A stretch of DNA of 64,000 nt, from positions 1,922,001 through 1,986,000 of the forward strand of contig CM040088.1 in NCBI GenBank assembly GCA_022496805.1, written 5' to 3'. Source of the DNA: Pohlia nutans. Lineage: Eukaryota; Streptophyta; Bryopsida; Bryales; Mniaceae. Under the pieces are notes generated by a model. That model was given only the letters and a program-made list of their open reading frames with translations. It was not told the origin of the DNA and did no database searches. This document shows, piece after piece, positions 36,114 through 49,146 of the stretch (the stretch's first letter is position 1; every line of letters starts with the position of its first letter). The translations under genes were made by a program, and so were the position numbers.

Positions 36114-38419
36114 AAGACCAAATTCCTACTAATGTTTTGTACCCAAAACCCTAATTTGTTCGACCCTAAGAGGAAAATTGGACCATCTTGTCCGCATGCT
36201 TGCCCGCGCCCATCGAAAGCGCCCGATGATCTGAACCGGCCCAGTATGACAACCATGCCTGGCATGAGAGGAGAGGAAGGAACCAAGGGATTTTTTTTGG
36301 GGCGAAATATAGCTAGATTGCACCAAATAAAAGTAATCTGGCTAGAAAATGACCAGAAACCATGAAATTGTTTGTTAAAAATCTTCAAATTAAAAAAATA
36401 TCTTGTATGAAATTGCCAGATTGTGGACGAAAATAATACAAAAATATGGATATGTGATATCTTCTATCCAATATGAGGATGAATGTTGAAATATGGAGCA
36501 CCACAATAACATTTTATATCGCCACTTTGGCACTTCATGAGAAATGAAAGAAAATGCCCTGGAAGGAACCACCAGATCTCTGCTGGCTGAAAGAGCGAGC
36601 GGCAGCACCCAATCGCTGACAGACATGGAAACGGGGCGATCCCGTGCGAAACGTGGCACTTGTTTACTAGCGGACCACAACGGAGAGTCAAACCTAACGC
36701 TAGTTAGTAAGCTAGTAAGGAGCGTAAGTAGATGCATGGTACCTGAAGGCTGTCACCAAAATACAACAACAAAGGGAACTGAATAACTGAACGTAAAACG
36801 GACCGACTGAGCCCTTCGTCCGTCGGACGCAGCAACTGAACAGAACACCAGTGAGCCACACGTACCTCCTACTACTCACAGAGCAGCCACGGACGGGGAT
36901 CCTGGAATCAAGCGTAGTGTAGCTAGCTAGCGCCGCTAACTTAGAATCCACGCACTTAAATCAACTGCAATGACGGCGTTCATGAATCGCCCGGGGGCGA
37001 GCTCGTCGATTGATGCCATAACTTAACTTACATTACTACGGCACCCTCGGATCAGAACCCTCGATCCCCAGTTTACGTTCTGCACAGCATCGATCTTTGG
37101 GACGCAGCCCTGGGAATGCTTTTGCTTTCCTTCTCCCTCCCTATCTAATACAAATGGTGTGCACGGTAGCTGGTCCCACCCTTTCAGCTCTCCTTTAAAT
37201 AGCATCCCAACCGTCTCACTCTTTCAGTTCACTCATCAGCAGCTAGCTTAGCTGCGCAGCGCCCAGGCCATCCATCACTGATTATATTAGCCCACGCCCA
37301 CTTGTCCCCGCCTCACTGCCTGGCTGCATCGATCATCGTCTGGAGCGACGACGTCATTCCCAAATCAATATACTGCTTGCTGTTGGGACCGAGCTAGGAA
37401 CAGTCGAGCCGTAGATTCCTGCGCTCTCGTATCAGCACCCGGCACCAGGTGACCAGCCCTTGTCTTGCTGGGCCATGCCTGTTTAGCCGCTTGCACTTTA
37501 AAAGCGTGCACGATGCGTCGCCGCTCTCTCTACCCAGCCACTTCTTCTACTACCACTACTGCAGTACTCACTCACTCACTCACTCACGCGGTGCGTGTGA
37601 TAATATCAATTGATCTTTAAGATTACTAGACGGTCGATCCACGTGGAGCTTGCCATCAATTGATATCAAAATTCTGGCGGAATACGTACCGAGTCCGTTT
37701 GTGTATGTCTGTGCTTCTTTTCTAGACAGTCAGTTTACTTTGGTGGTAAGTTGCGGCCAGAGTCTTTTAGAGTGGACCCGTGATTTCGTTTAGAAAGCTA
37801 GTTCAATATGTTGTTTACGCAACTGGAGTTCTAGAGGCCTGAGGCTGTCTCCGAAAGTTTGCGATAAATTTCCACTATTGTCCACATTTATCTTTGTGCG
37901 AAACAGGCGTGAATCTTTCTTTCCTTTCGTTCTCGATCATTTTATTACTTGACTGTACTCTGTCAAGCTTCCCCTGCCTATTCTCGCGTGTCGGTTACGT
38001 TGGAAACCGGACTTACTGTAACTTTTTGTCGTAGTCGTTATTCCCGCTCCGAATTACAGATTATGACTCCCTGAACATTTGTCTGTGCATTTCTAGAGCT
38101 TTCCGGGAAGGTGTAGAGTCTTTCTTGTAGAATAGCGACTTACTGCAACTTTTACAACCTGATCTATTCGAGTGTAGGAACCTGGGAAAACTAGCTGCAT
38201 TTGAGAAGATGATCAACATGTAGTAGTCACGCCCTTTTCATATCTTCGAACACAACCCAGGCAAACGTACCGGCCACTTCAGAAGCTATTAAGTCCAGTG
38301 AGGAAAAAATTGAGTTGGGATTTGGGGAGCTGCAACGTAACCTAGACCCACACGCGCTTCGACAGACAGAAAGCTGTGCAGAAATTTTGATTGACAAAAG
38401 TACACGGAAACACCAAGAG
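36114..38419. other. upstream region of the dioxygenase gene
   Basis: GC rises from about 36,130 and especially 36,550-38,300, matching promoter and 5' UTR DNA. Visible landmarks are a TATA-like TTTAAATAG at 37,194-37,202 and a (CTCA)n run near 37,567-37,586. No gene was recognised within it, and the transcription start was not placed. Confidence 0.45.
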
Positions 38420-41400
38420 ATGCCGATTACGCAACCAATGAATCCCGCCGTGCACAAATTGCTCATGCACGAAGCGCCGACGTCGAACCAGTTTCGAGTG
38501 CCAGAAACGCTGCTGCAACGAGGACAGAGCGACAATTACTCGTCCCTGCGGCCCGAAGCAGTGAAGTCCAATCTGCTGCGCGGCGCCAGCGCGGATTTAT
38601 CCGAGTTCATCTGGCCTAAGGACCAATGGCCTTCGGTCCCCCACAACGATTTTCAGTTGGCTCAGGAGCTTCCCACGGTGGACCTGTCCGCTCTGCAGCA
38701 GGGAACCAACGCAGCAGTCAACGCGGAAGCTGCCCGAGCCAAGACGGCGGAATTGCTGGTCAAGTCCTTCTCGGAATGGGGGTTCGTGCAAGTGATCAAT
38801 CACGGCGTGCCCACGGCGGTCATTGAGAAAATGCAGGCGCAAGCACGCAAGTTCTTCGATTTGCCGTTGGAGCAGAAGGAGAAAGGCGTGGCCACCAGCT
38901 CCAGCAAGCATGAAGGCTTCGGCTATGGCGTCGAGAGTGGCTTCTTCTACGCTGGCAAGCCCTGGATTGACCGGTTCCAGTGCCGCTGGAGCCCCGTTTG
39001 TGAGATTCGTGAGCCTGTGGAGAAGGTGTTCACCCCTTCCGAAGCCGAAGAGTTCAGGTATGCATTATTTGGAATTATTAATTACTTTCTGCAACTTTTG
39101 CAATTGTATAGTCCACATTGTCTTGAATATGCATTGTATAGACATTGTGTACTATTGGGGAATCCCAAATTGACGATGCTTCTGAGTCATCACAGGATTT
39201 CTGTACTATTTTCTGTTGATGTATCAGGTTACATTTTGTGGAACATAATTATGTAGTATTTTGACGTTCTGTTTGTGAATTAATTATTGCGCAGTAATAG
39301 CATAGAAGTGTACAATGGCCGTTTGGACATGCTGGCGACCCAAATTCTAGAGCTTTGTGCACAAGGACTGGGGCTGGCGCGAGACTCCTTCACGAAGCCT
39401 TTTGATGGCACAGCAGGTGACTGTATTTCTCGGATAAACTACTACCCGCCGTGCCCGCTCTCCTCCCTCACTTTGGGCCTCGGAGCCCATACCGATCCCA
39501 ACCTGCTCACCATCCTCAGTCAATGCAAAGTGGGTGGATTGCAAGTGTGCAAGAACGGGACCTGGATTTCTGTTAAACCCAAGCCTGACACACTCATCCT
39601 CAATATTGGTGATACTTTTGAGGTATGTAACCAACTTACTGCAACTTTGTTCAAAGTAGTACTGTCTGTTTACAACTGGATATTGATAATTGTGAATGAT
39701 CAGGACATGGCTGGGCAGTGCACATTTTTCCACAATATTTTTTTTTTTTTTTTTTTGTGGTGGTGGTCTAATAATACCATTCGTGAAGGGAATTCGGTAC
39801 TTGAGAGTGTTGTTTCCTGTTAGTGAGCGAAGTTTCCTGTTATTATGTAGTCAGACACAAAGTGTCTGTCCGGATTGTTGTTGCAAGTGTTCTGGATTTT
39901 CAGGACGCCGTGCAACAGTGAGTCAAGTACCCACTTTGCCAGTCCGATTATCAATCATCAGATCCATGGTATACTGAAATTAGCTCCTCGTCCCAAGTAC
40001 AGTACACTAGTAAAGTAGTTACAAGTGAATTTTTCAAGGAGCTTCCAAAAGTTTAGTTTGAATAACTTAACCATGGTACTGTACATGAGATGGCGCTGAC
40101 CAATGTACATGTGACCCTTATTAGCTTCTAACTTATGCTTGTAAGTTATTAGCTGATGAGTGTCCGATCGAGTAGCATGTTGTTTATCAAATGGCAACGC
40201 GTGATGACATGTCATACCTGCGGAATCAACGAGCCTTATCATCGTTAGCAAATCAAATCATCGTGCATTATTGTATTTCATCTGGTTCTACTTTTGCATA
40301 TTCTGGACCCGATTCAGTTCACTAATAATCTCAAAATAGGAAGCAGTCGTTTGGTTCACCGATTAAATCGTCGGCACCGAGACGCAGAACGTTTCTGAGG
40401 AGAACTGGTTCAACATCTAGTCTGATATGACGTCAGCATCCCCCAAATATCGTGATTCGTCTATGTTTAGATACGAGAGACTGTCTAGGTTCGCATGTAA
40501 TCAAGCTAGGGAACCTCTGCCCTGCTGCAGCCCTGCCTAGTGTGCCTAGTTTGGGACGCCGTTGGAGGTGGGGATATTTGAAACGACGAGCCTGGCTTTG
40601 CGGAAGGGAGGAAGGAGGCAGGCCACCAATTGGATGAACGTTCATGGCCACGTTAGAAAGATAATATTTTCTGCTGGCCTTTTACTTGGGAAGGTGCAAC
40701 CCTGGCCTTGTGTTGTCTGGGACCCCACCTTTCCTTCTTCGCCCGCCTACCCCAGTACCGCTTCCTTGCAGCCGCAGCAGCAGCGGCATGTGTCGTGTAT
40801 CCGGAAGGGGCTACAGGGCTCCCAGAATGAACCCAGCCTGTAGTAGGGCTCCATCATTCGCGGAGATGGAATCCGTTCTATTTCTAATGCAAACATCTTC
40901 ATTCGTTCGCACAGGATCATCCCCAACCCTGCCTGTAGGGGTCCTTCCTTCATTCGTTAGGGCAGCAAGGTAGTGCTTAGCATCTTTGACTTTTGCTAAC
41001 TTCCGAGCAGAATAATCCATTTTGTAACCCTGTGGTGAGGGTGGCTTGGAATCAACGAGAATGTTTTGTCTATTAGGGCGTTTAGGGCCCAAGAAATCAA
41101 GTGTTTGGGTCCACTTGGGGGGAAAAGGAATTGTTCAACTCTTGCTAGATTAGTGTACCAAGCCCTGAGAATTTGACAAGTGGCGGTTCGAAAAGGCTAT
41201 TTTGAGCCTTGTCCCTGACCTCGTTCCGAGACAACTGGATGCTGTCCCATCTGGAGCACAGCATATTCTGCTCTCAGCTTCTGCTCATTCAGTGCTCACA
41301 TGTTCCGCTACAGTTTAATTCTGGTGCCTGCAACTTGCACAACCGAACTTTTTTTTTTAAATTAAAAATATATATGCACTTATCATTGATGGGGTCCGTG

Positions 41401-41693
41401 GATTGTATGCCGTGGTGATGTAGGCTTGGACAAACGGACGGTTCCGAAGTGTGGAGCACAGGGCTGTGGTGAATGAAACAGAGGCGAGGCTGTCCATGGT
41501 GTATTTTGCATCCCCCCCGGCGAAATCTACCATCCAAGTGCCGCAGGCGCTTGTCACTGCACAACATCCTTTGCAGTTCCGGCCCTCGTTCACCTGGGAG
41601 GAGTACAAGGCCCATCTGTTCCAAAAACACGTTGGTGGAAATGGCGTCAAAATCTCCAAGGAATGGCTGAAAATGCCTCCAATCTCCGTTTGA
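38420..41693 (+). CDS. 2OG-Fe(II) dioxygenase, gibberellin 20-oxidase-like
   Basis: Three exons, 38420-39057, 39295-39622 and 41424-41693, join with GT-AG borders in matching phases to give 411 residues, a normal length. The N-terminal part holds SEFIWP (61-66, a motif typical of GA 20-oxidases), LPTVDL and the NHGVP block of DIOX_N. The catalytic domain has NYYPPC (261-266), H278-T-D280, distal H334 (SVEHRAVVN) and R344-L-S346 for 2-oxoglutarate, so all metal and cosubstrate ligands are present. The family uses Fe(II), O2 and 2-oxoglutarate; DOXC members act on gibberellins, flavonoids and other specialised metabolites, in the cytosol. The LPWKE motif of classical GA20ox is replaced by KPWIDRF, so the substrate is uncertain. 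The ATG at 38420 is chosen as the first in frame; the same frame is open upstream. Confidence 0.88.
39623..41423. other. intron 2 of the dioxygenase gene
   Basis: The 1.8-kb intron contains an 18-T run near 39,739-39,756 and no recognisable inserted element or gene. Open frames inside it are unsupported. Confidence 0.7.
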
Positions 41694-42204
41694 TTCTTTC
41701 GCAACACCCTCATTGCACAGAAATAATTACTACAGCTAATGATAATCAGAAATTCTTCTCACTGATAGTCCTAGCTTTACTAACAGTGTGCCCAGTAGGA
41801 TCTCACTCTCCCTTGCACATACTGATTCAAACGTGTTACAAGTATACAGTATACACCCAGTCACATTGTTAGCTTTTTTTGAATTCCTCCTTGGGGCACA
41901 GGAGGTACTGTTGATGATGGATTCAATACCAAGATGGATACTTTTAGCTGCGAGTACTATATTTAGCCGAGACGCAAGCTAGGTGGAAATTTTGGCCGAT
42001 GATGATGGTGTTTGCACCCGAGCCATTGAGCTACTTTTGGCTCACACGTCTGTAGCTGGTGACTTTTGAGTGGGCACCAATATATACATATATGGCCCTA
42101 TATAAATATATATATCCGTACTAAGCTAATGCAAGATTCCACGTTTTTATCCCATGATCCCAGTGTCCCACGAACCTTTTGCCGCTTTTCTCGTTGCAAA
42201 CGCA
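41694..42204. other. 3' flank of the dioxygenase gene
   Basis: Presumed 3' UTR and downstream DNA, with AT-repeat patches (ATATATACATATATGG near 42,080-42,115). Nothing else seen. Confidence 0.45.
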
Positions 42205-42212
42205 TTGCTTAT

Positions 42213-42499
42213 TCCCCGACTCTAAACCCCCCTCGACGTAAATGACGTAAATGCAAGCACTATTCACCTATGGGTCCCATTTTCTGAAATTTCTACTTTG
42301 GGCACCCCTAGGGTCTTCTTTTGACAATTTCTTTTGCAAATTTGGGACCTACGGCCTCAGAGTAGTCGAGGTGCACTCCCTCGGAAATTTTACATCCTCG
42401 GAAGAGGGGTTTATCTTTTAATTTGGGCCCCTACACGCACAAAAAAGGGGGACAAGTTTTGTCCTCTTGCATTAACGTCCAGGGGATTTAGAGTCGGGG
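42213..42499 (+). mobile_element. Mutator-like MITE, copy 2
   Basis: Inverted ends read CCCCGACTCTAAACCCCCC and, from the right, CCCCGACTCTAAATCCCC. The element is flanked by direct repeats TTGCTTAT at 42,205-42,212 and 42,500-42,507 (8 bp, possibly 9 with one mismatch). Internal blocks match the 14.7-kb copy (CACTATTCA, TTTTCTGAAATTTC.A.TTTGGGCACC, AATTTGGGACCT). 287 bp, non-coding. Confidence 0.75.
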
Positions 42500-42507
42500 T
42501 TGCTTAT

Positions 42508-43490
42508 CGGTGAAGTTTGTGGAATATTCTTAATTAGGGCAAAGTCATCCAGTGTAGATCAAGCTGCGGCGGGGCTAGATAGTGACCTCCTGCACTGAGT
42601 TATTTCATTTGTTCTTAAAATCAAAGAACATTGCTGAGAAGTGCCGATCTACGTGAGTGTGAAATATTATTGTTGCTCAACTTACTCTTGTTTTGTGTTC
42701 ATTGATTCAATTTTTTCTCAAATGCAAGGAGAGAGGAACCCAGATTTTACACCCATATGAATGAAGAATTTGTTGGGAGTGTTCTACTAACTTATGCCTT
42801 GCTCATGATCCTTGTATCCAATTTCCAAGTTCAATAGTGGTTATCAAATATGCGTTGAAGCATGATTTGATAACCAATTTATGAAAAATTATTAAATCTA
42901 TTCATTTTTGTAAAACTTACAAAAATATTTAAGAACCTCAATAATGCAAAGTTGGAGATTGTTTAAACAATGCATTCAACTCACTTGAACATTTGCATGA
43001 TTGAGATATTAGAGATAGGGTGGTAGGAATTCATAATTGTGATTATAGTTTTCACCAATAAAAAACCTTACGTCTTTTTCCATCTAATTTTTTAAAGAAG
43101 AACAAGTCTTCTTTAGGTCACTAAACAATTGATTAGGTGTTACATCTTATTGCAACACTTTGAATGACATTAGTCTACTCAAGAAAACTTTAAGAATATT
43201 AACAAATTGATTAGATGACTAGGCTCTCAATTTGAATCAAATGACAAAAGATGACTTGGAATACAATAATTATTCAAGGTTCAAGTGTGTGAGGTTGTTC
43301 TCTCCCAAAGATCATTCGTTCCATTTGTAGGGGGAGTTTCATATGTTTTTGCAATGGATTTTTACACTTTCTTTAAATTAAATAAAATAAAAATACCCTA
43401 CATTGTGTAATTATAAGCTCTTCAAGATTTTTAAACTCGATATATATTATCTCTGATACTTGATCCCCTTGTTGTTATTGTCCTTGCCAA
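42508..43490. other. intergenic DNA
   Basis: No gene or recognisable element. Confidence 0.45.
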
Positions 43491-43494
43491 AACG

Positions 43495-43885
43495 TGGCAC
43501 GATGTATGATGCATAAAAACTTCAAATTACAAAATTCTTTTTGGTTGTGAAAATAACTTGAACAATTAATTTTATTAGGTTGAATATTTTCAAAATAAGA
43601 TGATATGTTGTGCTCAATTGTACATTGAAATCTACTAAAAATTATAGTGTAGTACGAATTCACATTTGAATTAGAACTTAGAATGAGTAGCAACTTAGAA
43701 TGAATTTGGTTACAAGATCATCCATGTGAATTCTTTCTTCTATGAAATTCACATTCAATTACCCAAAATATATTTAAAACTGTAAAGAATGATAATTCTT
43801 TTACATTTTGGCAATTTCAAGAAGTAAATTATGTGAAATTTGGCAAAAAATACTTATAACTTTCAAAAAAATTGACTTCTAAAGT
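43495..43885 (+). repeat. dispersed repeat R1, copy 3
   Basis: It follows the 8,115-8,525 copy block by block (CATAAAAACTTCAAATTACA, CAATTGTACATTGAAATC, TAGAATGAATTTGGTTACAA, ATTTTGGCAATTTCAA). Confidence 0.65.
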
Positions 43886-44014
43886 TATAATGGCAAGATG
43901 AGAACTTCAATTAGGAAGATCGGGGCAACCGTCCTCTACATAAATTTTAATGTGGTTTAGCTTAGGAGGGGCCTTCGCGCATTCCAGTATAACCGCTTTA
44001 AGATTGCTAATTCA

Positions 44015-44828
44015 TTAACCCCTAAGGGTCCCTAGCTTTTTTGGGCTTAAAATCATCATCGCTTTTGATGTGTTATAAGTCTAAATGTAAGTGAGGTATA
44101 GAAATCTCAACAGTACAATCTTGTAACATACATGTTGTAGATCATGTGGATCAATTTTGGGGTCATTTGGCCATATAGATTGCAAGATCATAGTGTTTTA
44201 ATGCTAAAAAAGGATGCTGAATTTTCCTAGCAACACAGTCAGAGGTGAAATTCGTTTTCAAAATTACTCAAATGAAAAAACTTTCAACTATAAAGTAGTT
44301 CAAAATCATCATATAAACACATTGGTACCAAAAAAGCCTCATGAAAAAAATTAATGTGCCCTAAAATGGCCTTGCAATGTCAAAAAGTAGCCCGAAAAGT
44401 GACCCATTTGAACCAAAAAGCAAAAAGTGTTCAAAATAGACCCGTGCACTAAAATGAATCCCAAACATTCATAACAACATGGATTGACCTGAAAATTTTA
44501 CCATGATAACTAGACTTCAAGGGGAATTCAACCCAACAAGTTTTATTGAAAACAAACTTGGGATGAAGGAGATACAAGCCCCCGAAGTTGCTGCCATCAA
44601 AATTCACAGAACTGTCCAAAAAAAAGATACGTACTTTCAAATGATCACCAAAAATTCAATTCATCTCGGATTGATCTGAAATATTTACCACACATTCCAT
44701 ACATCATGCGGGGAGTTTTTTCAAAATTTCAGAAAAATCGGACATGTTTTGCAAAAGTTACAGCTCTTCGAAGGTGAATGTCCCTCAAAAACGTCCAAAA
44801 TATGGACGCCGGGACGCTTAGGGGTTAA
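44015..44828 (+). mobile_element. T-D family TTAA element
   Basis: Starts TTAACCCCTAAGGGTCCC and ends as the inverse of TTAACCCCTAAGCGTCCC. Length is 814 bp. Very similar over its full length to 52,943-53,757 in reverse complement. A 63-codon frame on the minus strand recurs in that copy but not in the third, so I read it as chance within conserved DNA. Confidence 0.85.
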
Positions 44829-45183
44829 GAGTGGGGCATGTTGCAACCTTATGATTTTTATGCCCACCTTGCCTTCTACATACAGTAATCTCTTAGTCTT
44901 ATGCATAGGACTAAAGTACTTCCATGGATAATATATATCTCATGCATAGGATGCAAAGAATTCATAATTTTTTTTAAAAGAAGACCCAGGGGAAAAATAG
45001 TAAAATTTATAGACAAATAAGTAAAAACTCCAAAGTACAAACAAAAAAAAATTAAATAGAAATAGTAGTAGACACATAGTAAAATGAAATTAGAAACCGA
45101 AAGTGGCATAAAAGTTATACAAATCAAATTTATTTTGCATATGAAACCATGACAACAACTTCCATTCAGAAATTGTGAATAAT

Positions 45184-45212
45184 TCATCTATGATCATCTA
45201 TGATCATCTATG
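45184..45212 (+). repeat. 12-bp tandem repeat, about 2.5 units
   Basis: ATCTATGATC repeats in a 10-12 bp register. Confidence 0.6.
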
Positions 45213-45279
45213 ATTTCCATTTTTTTAAACATTTCAGAATGTAGAATGAGTATTAACAATAGCAAAGGTACATTTGACT

Positions 45280-45797
45280 CGACATGCTAAAATTTCATTG
45301 TGAAGTTTTAGACCTTTGAAGAAATGTAATTTTGACATATAGTGTCTGATTTCAATGAAATTTTCCGAAAATCCTTCTCATGAGGTTTAGTTTATGTGGT
45401 AAAAATTTCAGATCAATGCAAGATGTATTGAATGTTTAAGAATCATTTTAGTGCATGGATCTTAAGCTTGTATAATTTATGTGCATTTTGATGGCTGCAA
45501 CTTTGGGGGCATGTTTCTCCTTCAACCAATGTCCGTTTTCAACAGCAATTGTTGGGTTAAATTCCCCTTGAAGTCTAATTAACACGCTAAAATTTTCATG
45601 TGAATACAAATTGTTCTGAATGTTTGGGAGTCGTTTTAGTGCACGGGTATGTTTTAGACACTTTTTGCTTTTTGGATCAAATGGGTCACTTTTTGGGCTA
45701 CTTTCCAACATTGCAAGGCTATTTTAGGGCACATCAAAATCTTTCATGAATTTTTCTTATACCAATGTGTCTATATGATGATTATTAACCATTTAAT

Positions 45798-45829
<32 letters not shown>

Positions 45830-46092
45830 CCATTTGAGTAGGTTTTAAAACCAAATTTCACCTCTAATGTGTTGCTAGGAAAATTTCAGCATCCTTTTTC
45901 AACACTAAAACATTATGATCTTGCAATCTATGTGGGCAAATGACTCCAAATTTGATTCACATCATTTACAACATGTATACTACAAAATTGTACAATTGAG
46001 ATTTCTATACCTCACTTATATTTAGACCAATGACATATAAAAAAGCAATGTAATTTTTTAGCCCAAAAATGCTAGGAAAACTTAGTGGTTAA
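45280..46092 (-). mobile_element. T-D family element, degenerate copy
   Basis: The right end GCTAGGAAAACTTAGTGGTTAA and the interior (TTTGATGGCTGCAACTTTGG, TGTTGGGTTAAATTCCCC, TTGCTAGGAAAATT) match the T-D copy at 52.9 kb in the same orientation. The left end is eroded and cannot be placed exactly. A run of about 32 T sits at 45,799-45,830 in place of shared sequence. Confidence 0.65.
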
Positions 46093-46470
46093 CAATATTA
46101 AAGCATACAAAAATTGGCTCGGTGCTAGAAAAAATACTCATTGGCATTTTGGCAATGGAAAAAACTTCCAATGTGTCATTACATCTAAAGCTTGGCAGAT
46201 CATGAAAAGTAACCATTTTCCACAAGTTATTCATGAATGGAAATTTTGTTTTTATTTATTACATATAAAATACATTGAAATTGTATGTTTATCATTTAGA
46301 ATAAGTATTTTACATGAATGATAAACTAAAATCATATATTTATCATTTAGAGTACATGTAGAAGATGCATGATCACAACCATCATGATATAATTTGTACA
46401 CATAAAGATGTCATATCACGTATCTTATGTCATACTAATAGCAATTCAATAGAGTGACTCATTTAACTAC

Positions 46471-47007
46471 TTCACCCCTAAGTGACTGAATGACCATTTT
46501 ATAGTCGTTGCTTTTTTTTACAGCCTGCTCAGGATGAAAAAAAAAAAATTATAAAAAAATATTTTCAAATAGGAAATCAAGTCTACTTTCGAACCCAATT
46601 TGAGCCATGTCAATCCGAGTTAAACTCCACCAAGGATAATTTTTCAAAAACAAAGACCTCAATATTGTCCTAGTGTTATAAATTTTACTATTTTGAGAAA
46701 CTAATGATGTACTCTCCTTTGAATTATTTTTTAAATTTTAGAATAGAATGTCTATTTTAACCAATCATACCAAATTTCAAATTATAAAAATAAAATTTGT
46801 AATTTTGGTGAATATTAAATGGTAAATGATTCTAAATTCATCAAATGAGTGTTTAAAACATTTATTAAAATTTTGACTATACAGGTAATTACTAAACATT
46901 ATGCTTCTCATTTTCTCTTTTAGATCAAACTTCATCAAAGTTGCAGAAGTAACATCTTATACCACATCTAGGTTTTGCCCTTACCTCCTATGTCATTTAG
47001 GGGTTAA
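46471..47007 (+). mobile_element. T-A family TTAA element
   Basis: Starts TTCACCCCTAAGTGACTGAA (TTAA changed to TTCA) and ends CATTTAGGGGTTAA. Length is 537 bp and collinear with 29,324-29,873, including AATCCGAGTTAAACTCCACC. Confidence 0.8.
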
Positions 47008-47323
47008 GTAGTTGGACACCATATGAATTGCTCTTAAAATTTTTGTAATTAGAATCATGAAGTAAAACTTGGATATGTTATTGTACAAAAGGATTCTACG
47101 TTGTTTAATTTCACTAAGATCATAATACGTTTAGATCTATTATTATCTAAATGAAATTTCTATGTAAAGTAAACTTTTAGTGAAAGTCAAATGTCTCATT
47201 TTTATGGGAAGAATGTAAATTTTTACCATAATCACATGTTATAAATTTCATGAATTTTGGATTTTTATTTTTCACCCTTAAAAATTGAAATAAAATATGT
47301 TTTCAATATATATATATATATAT

Positions 47324-47389
<66 letters not shown>

Positions 47390-47776
47390 CATATGTAGTT
47401 AGATTATGTTGATTTGAATTTTTTGGATTTTATTGCAATTTATGAATTGAAAAATAAAAAAAGTTAAAATTTTGAGGTCAAATTTCATTCAGTAAGATTT
47501 TAACCAATAAAAATTCAAAATCCATGAAACTTGTAGCATGTGATTCTAGTCAAGAAGTACATTCTTCCTATCAAAAAAATGAGAAATTTTGACATTTCAC
47601 AAAAAATTGTTTTTACATAGAAATTTTATACATATAATAATAGGTCTAAATATATTTTGTTCTTAGTGAAATCAAACATCAGTGTAGAATCCCATTTTAA
47701 TAACATGTTCAAATTTTACTTCATGATTCCGATTTCTCAATTTTTGAGAGCAATTCATATGGTGTTCAACTACTTA
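47005..47776. mobile_element. long fold-back element abutting T-A
   Basis: The two arms are reverse complements over roughly 300 bp each. The left begins TAAGTAGTTGGACACCATAT; the right ends with its inverse and one mismatch. The centre is an (AT)n tract at about 47,310-47,395. It starts exactly at the right TTAA of the T-A copy and is followed by TTAA at 47,777-47,780. No coding potential. Confidence 0.75.
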
Positions 47777-48281
47777 TTAAGTGAGTCACTGTATATCTCT
47801 TAGGGTCGCCTTAAATATGAAGTCGAGCTTGTTTTGATGTGTAAGAGGGCTTGAGTCTTCAAGCCTTTTATTGATCCAAGTCCTGAAATCCGCCCCAATC
47901 CCTTCACGCCATGTAAAAGCTTGAGGCCAAAATTTCAAACCAAAACTCTATTTAAAACCGACAAAGTCCAACACGGCCTTAACTTGAAGAATTGGGTGTG
48001 CACCAAAAATGGAAGACCAATTCGTGGGCTTGGGCCCGTTTCCAAATTTCAATAAAAAAAATTTCCCCAACAATCAATCTCTTTGGGTTGTTTGCAAATT
48101 TGAACGACTCTTTTTGGTTTCTTCTTCCTTTCAATTCTTTGATCCCAACGTCATTAGACATGGGAGAAATGGGCTGCGTTATAATCTCATTGTACTAAGT
48201 ACTTGAGGCCAGCCTTTAAGCTAATACGGGTTGAAATTTAGTTGAATTGAGCCCAAGAAAAAATGGGCTCAACTTCATATG

Positions 48282-48821
48282 TTAATCCTTTGATGCGCCT
48301 ACGTTCATATAATGGACGACGAACAAATTGCAACCTTTCTCAACACTACATCCTATGCACTTTTTCATCCATCCAAATTTCTCTTCGTTCTTGTGCTAGT
48401 TGACTATCATTTGTATGGTATGGATCTTCAAAATAGGATATTGTGAATTTTTGAAAAACAACACAATTGATTTATGCTAAGTTTCATTCTTAGTTCAAAA
48501 AGTGAGACCTTAAAAATGGTTTTCCAAAATAAGCAAAATCAAATAATGGAAACCATACTGTTTTGTAGTGCATGTTATTCGAATTTCATTACAATATTTT
48601 TTAATTTTTTTGTGTCAATTTGGGCTTTTAAATTGAATTTCAAGAGAAAATCTTGCAAAATTAATTATAAAATGTTAATGAAATATATGATGAATCCAAC
48701 CGTACAGATGTGATCTTCACATTGACATTTGCAACTTAGCTTTTGTACATCGACTCCATTTTTTTTTTCATGAAACATTTTATAACAAATCTTTGAAAAC
48801 AATGTTGAATTGGGATGTTAA
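48282..48821 (-). mobile_element. T-B family TTAA element, inverse copy
   Basis: Starts TTAATCCTTTGATGCGCC and ends GAATTGGGATGTTAA. Length is 540 bp. It pairs with 309-842 in the same orientation and with 26,919-27,495 in inverse. Confidence 0.7.
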
Positions 48822-49146
48822 TCCCTAAACGTACCAACCCTTTGAATAGAAGTAGATTCTAGCCTCAAAAGTAGATATTAGCATGGCTCAGATGTACATG
48901 AGGTGTACATGAGAAGACCATTGCAAGCATAAAATCTACCCAACAAATTTGACATACTTGTAGTTGGAGGCCTCTCCAATATTATCAACAGCTCCCCATC
49001 ACAAGGGATTTATTGTAATTGGTAGAGAATTTAATAGGCTTTCAAATGTGACTTGGATGAAAATCATCCGAGGTTGTATGAGAAGGTTACAAGGCTTCGA
49101 ATCTATTCCTGATCCAATTTCTGGACGCTGGACATTTAGGGGTTAA
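48818..49146. mobile_element. small TTAA element sharing a TTAA with T-B
   Basis: Starts TTAATCCCTAAACGTACC and ends as the inverse of TTAACCCCTAAATGTCC. Length is 329 bp. Its left TTAA is the right TTAA of the preceding T-B copy. Confidence 0.65.

Noticed and set aside
36544..36786. 80-codon frame upstream of the dioxygenase gene
   Set aside because: No domain; overlapping frames on the other strand are equally open, as expected for GC-richer promoter DNA.
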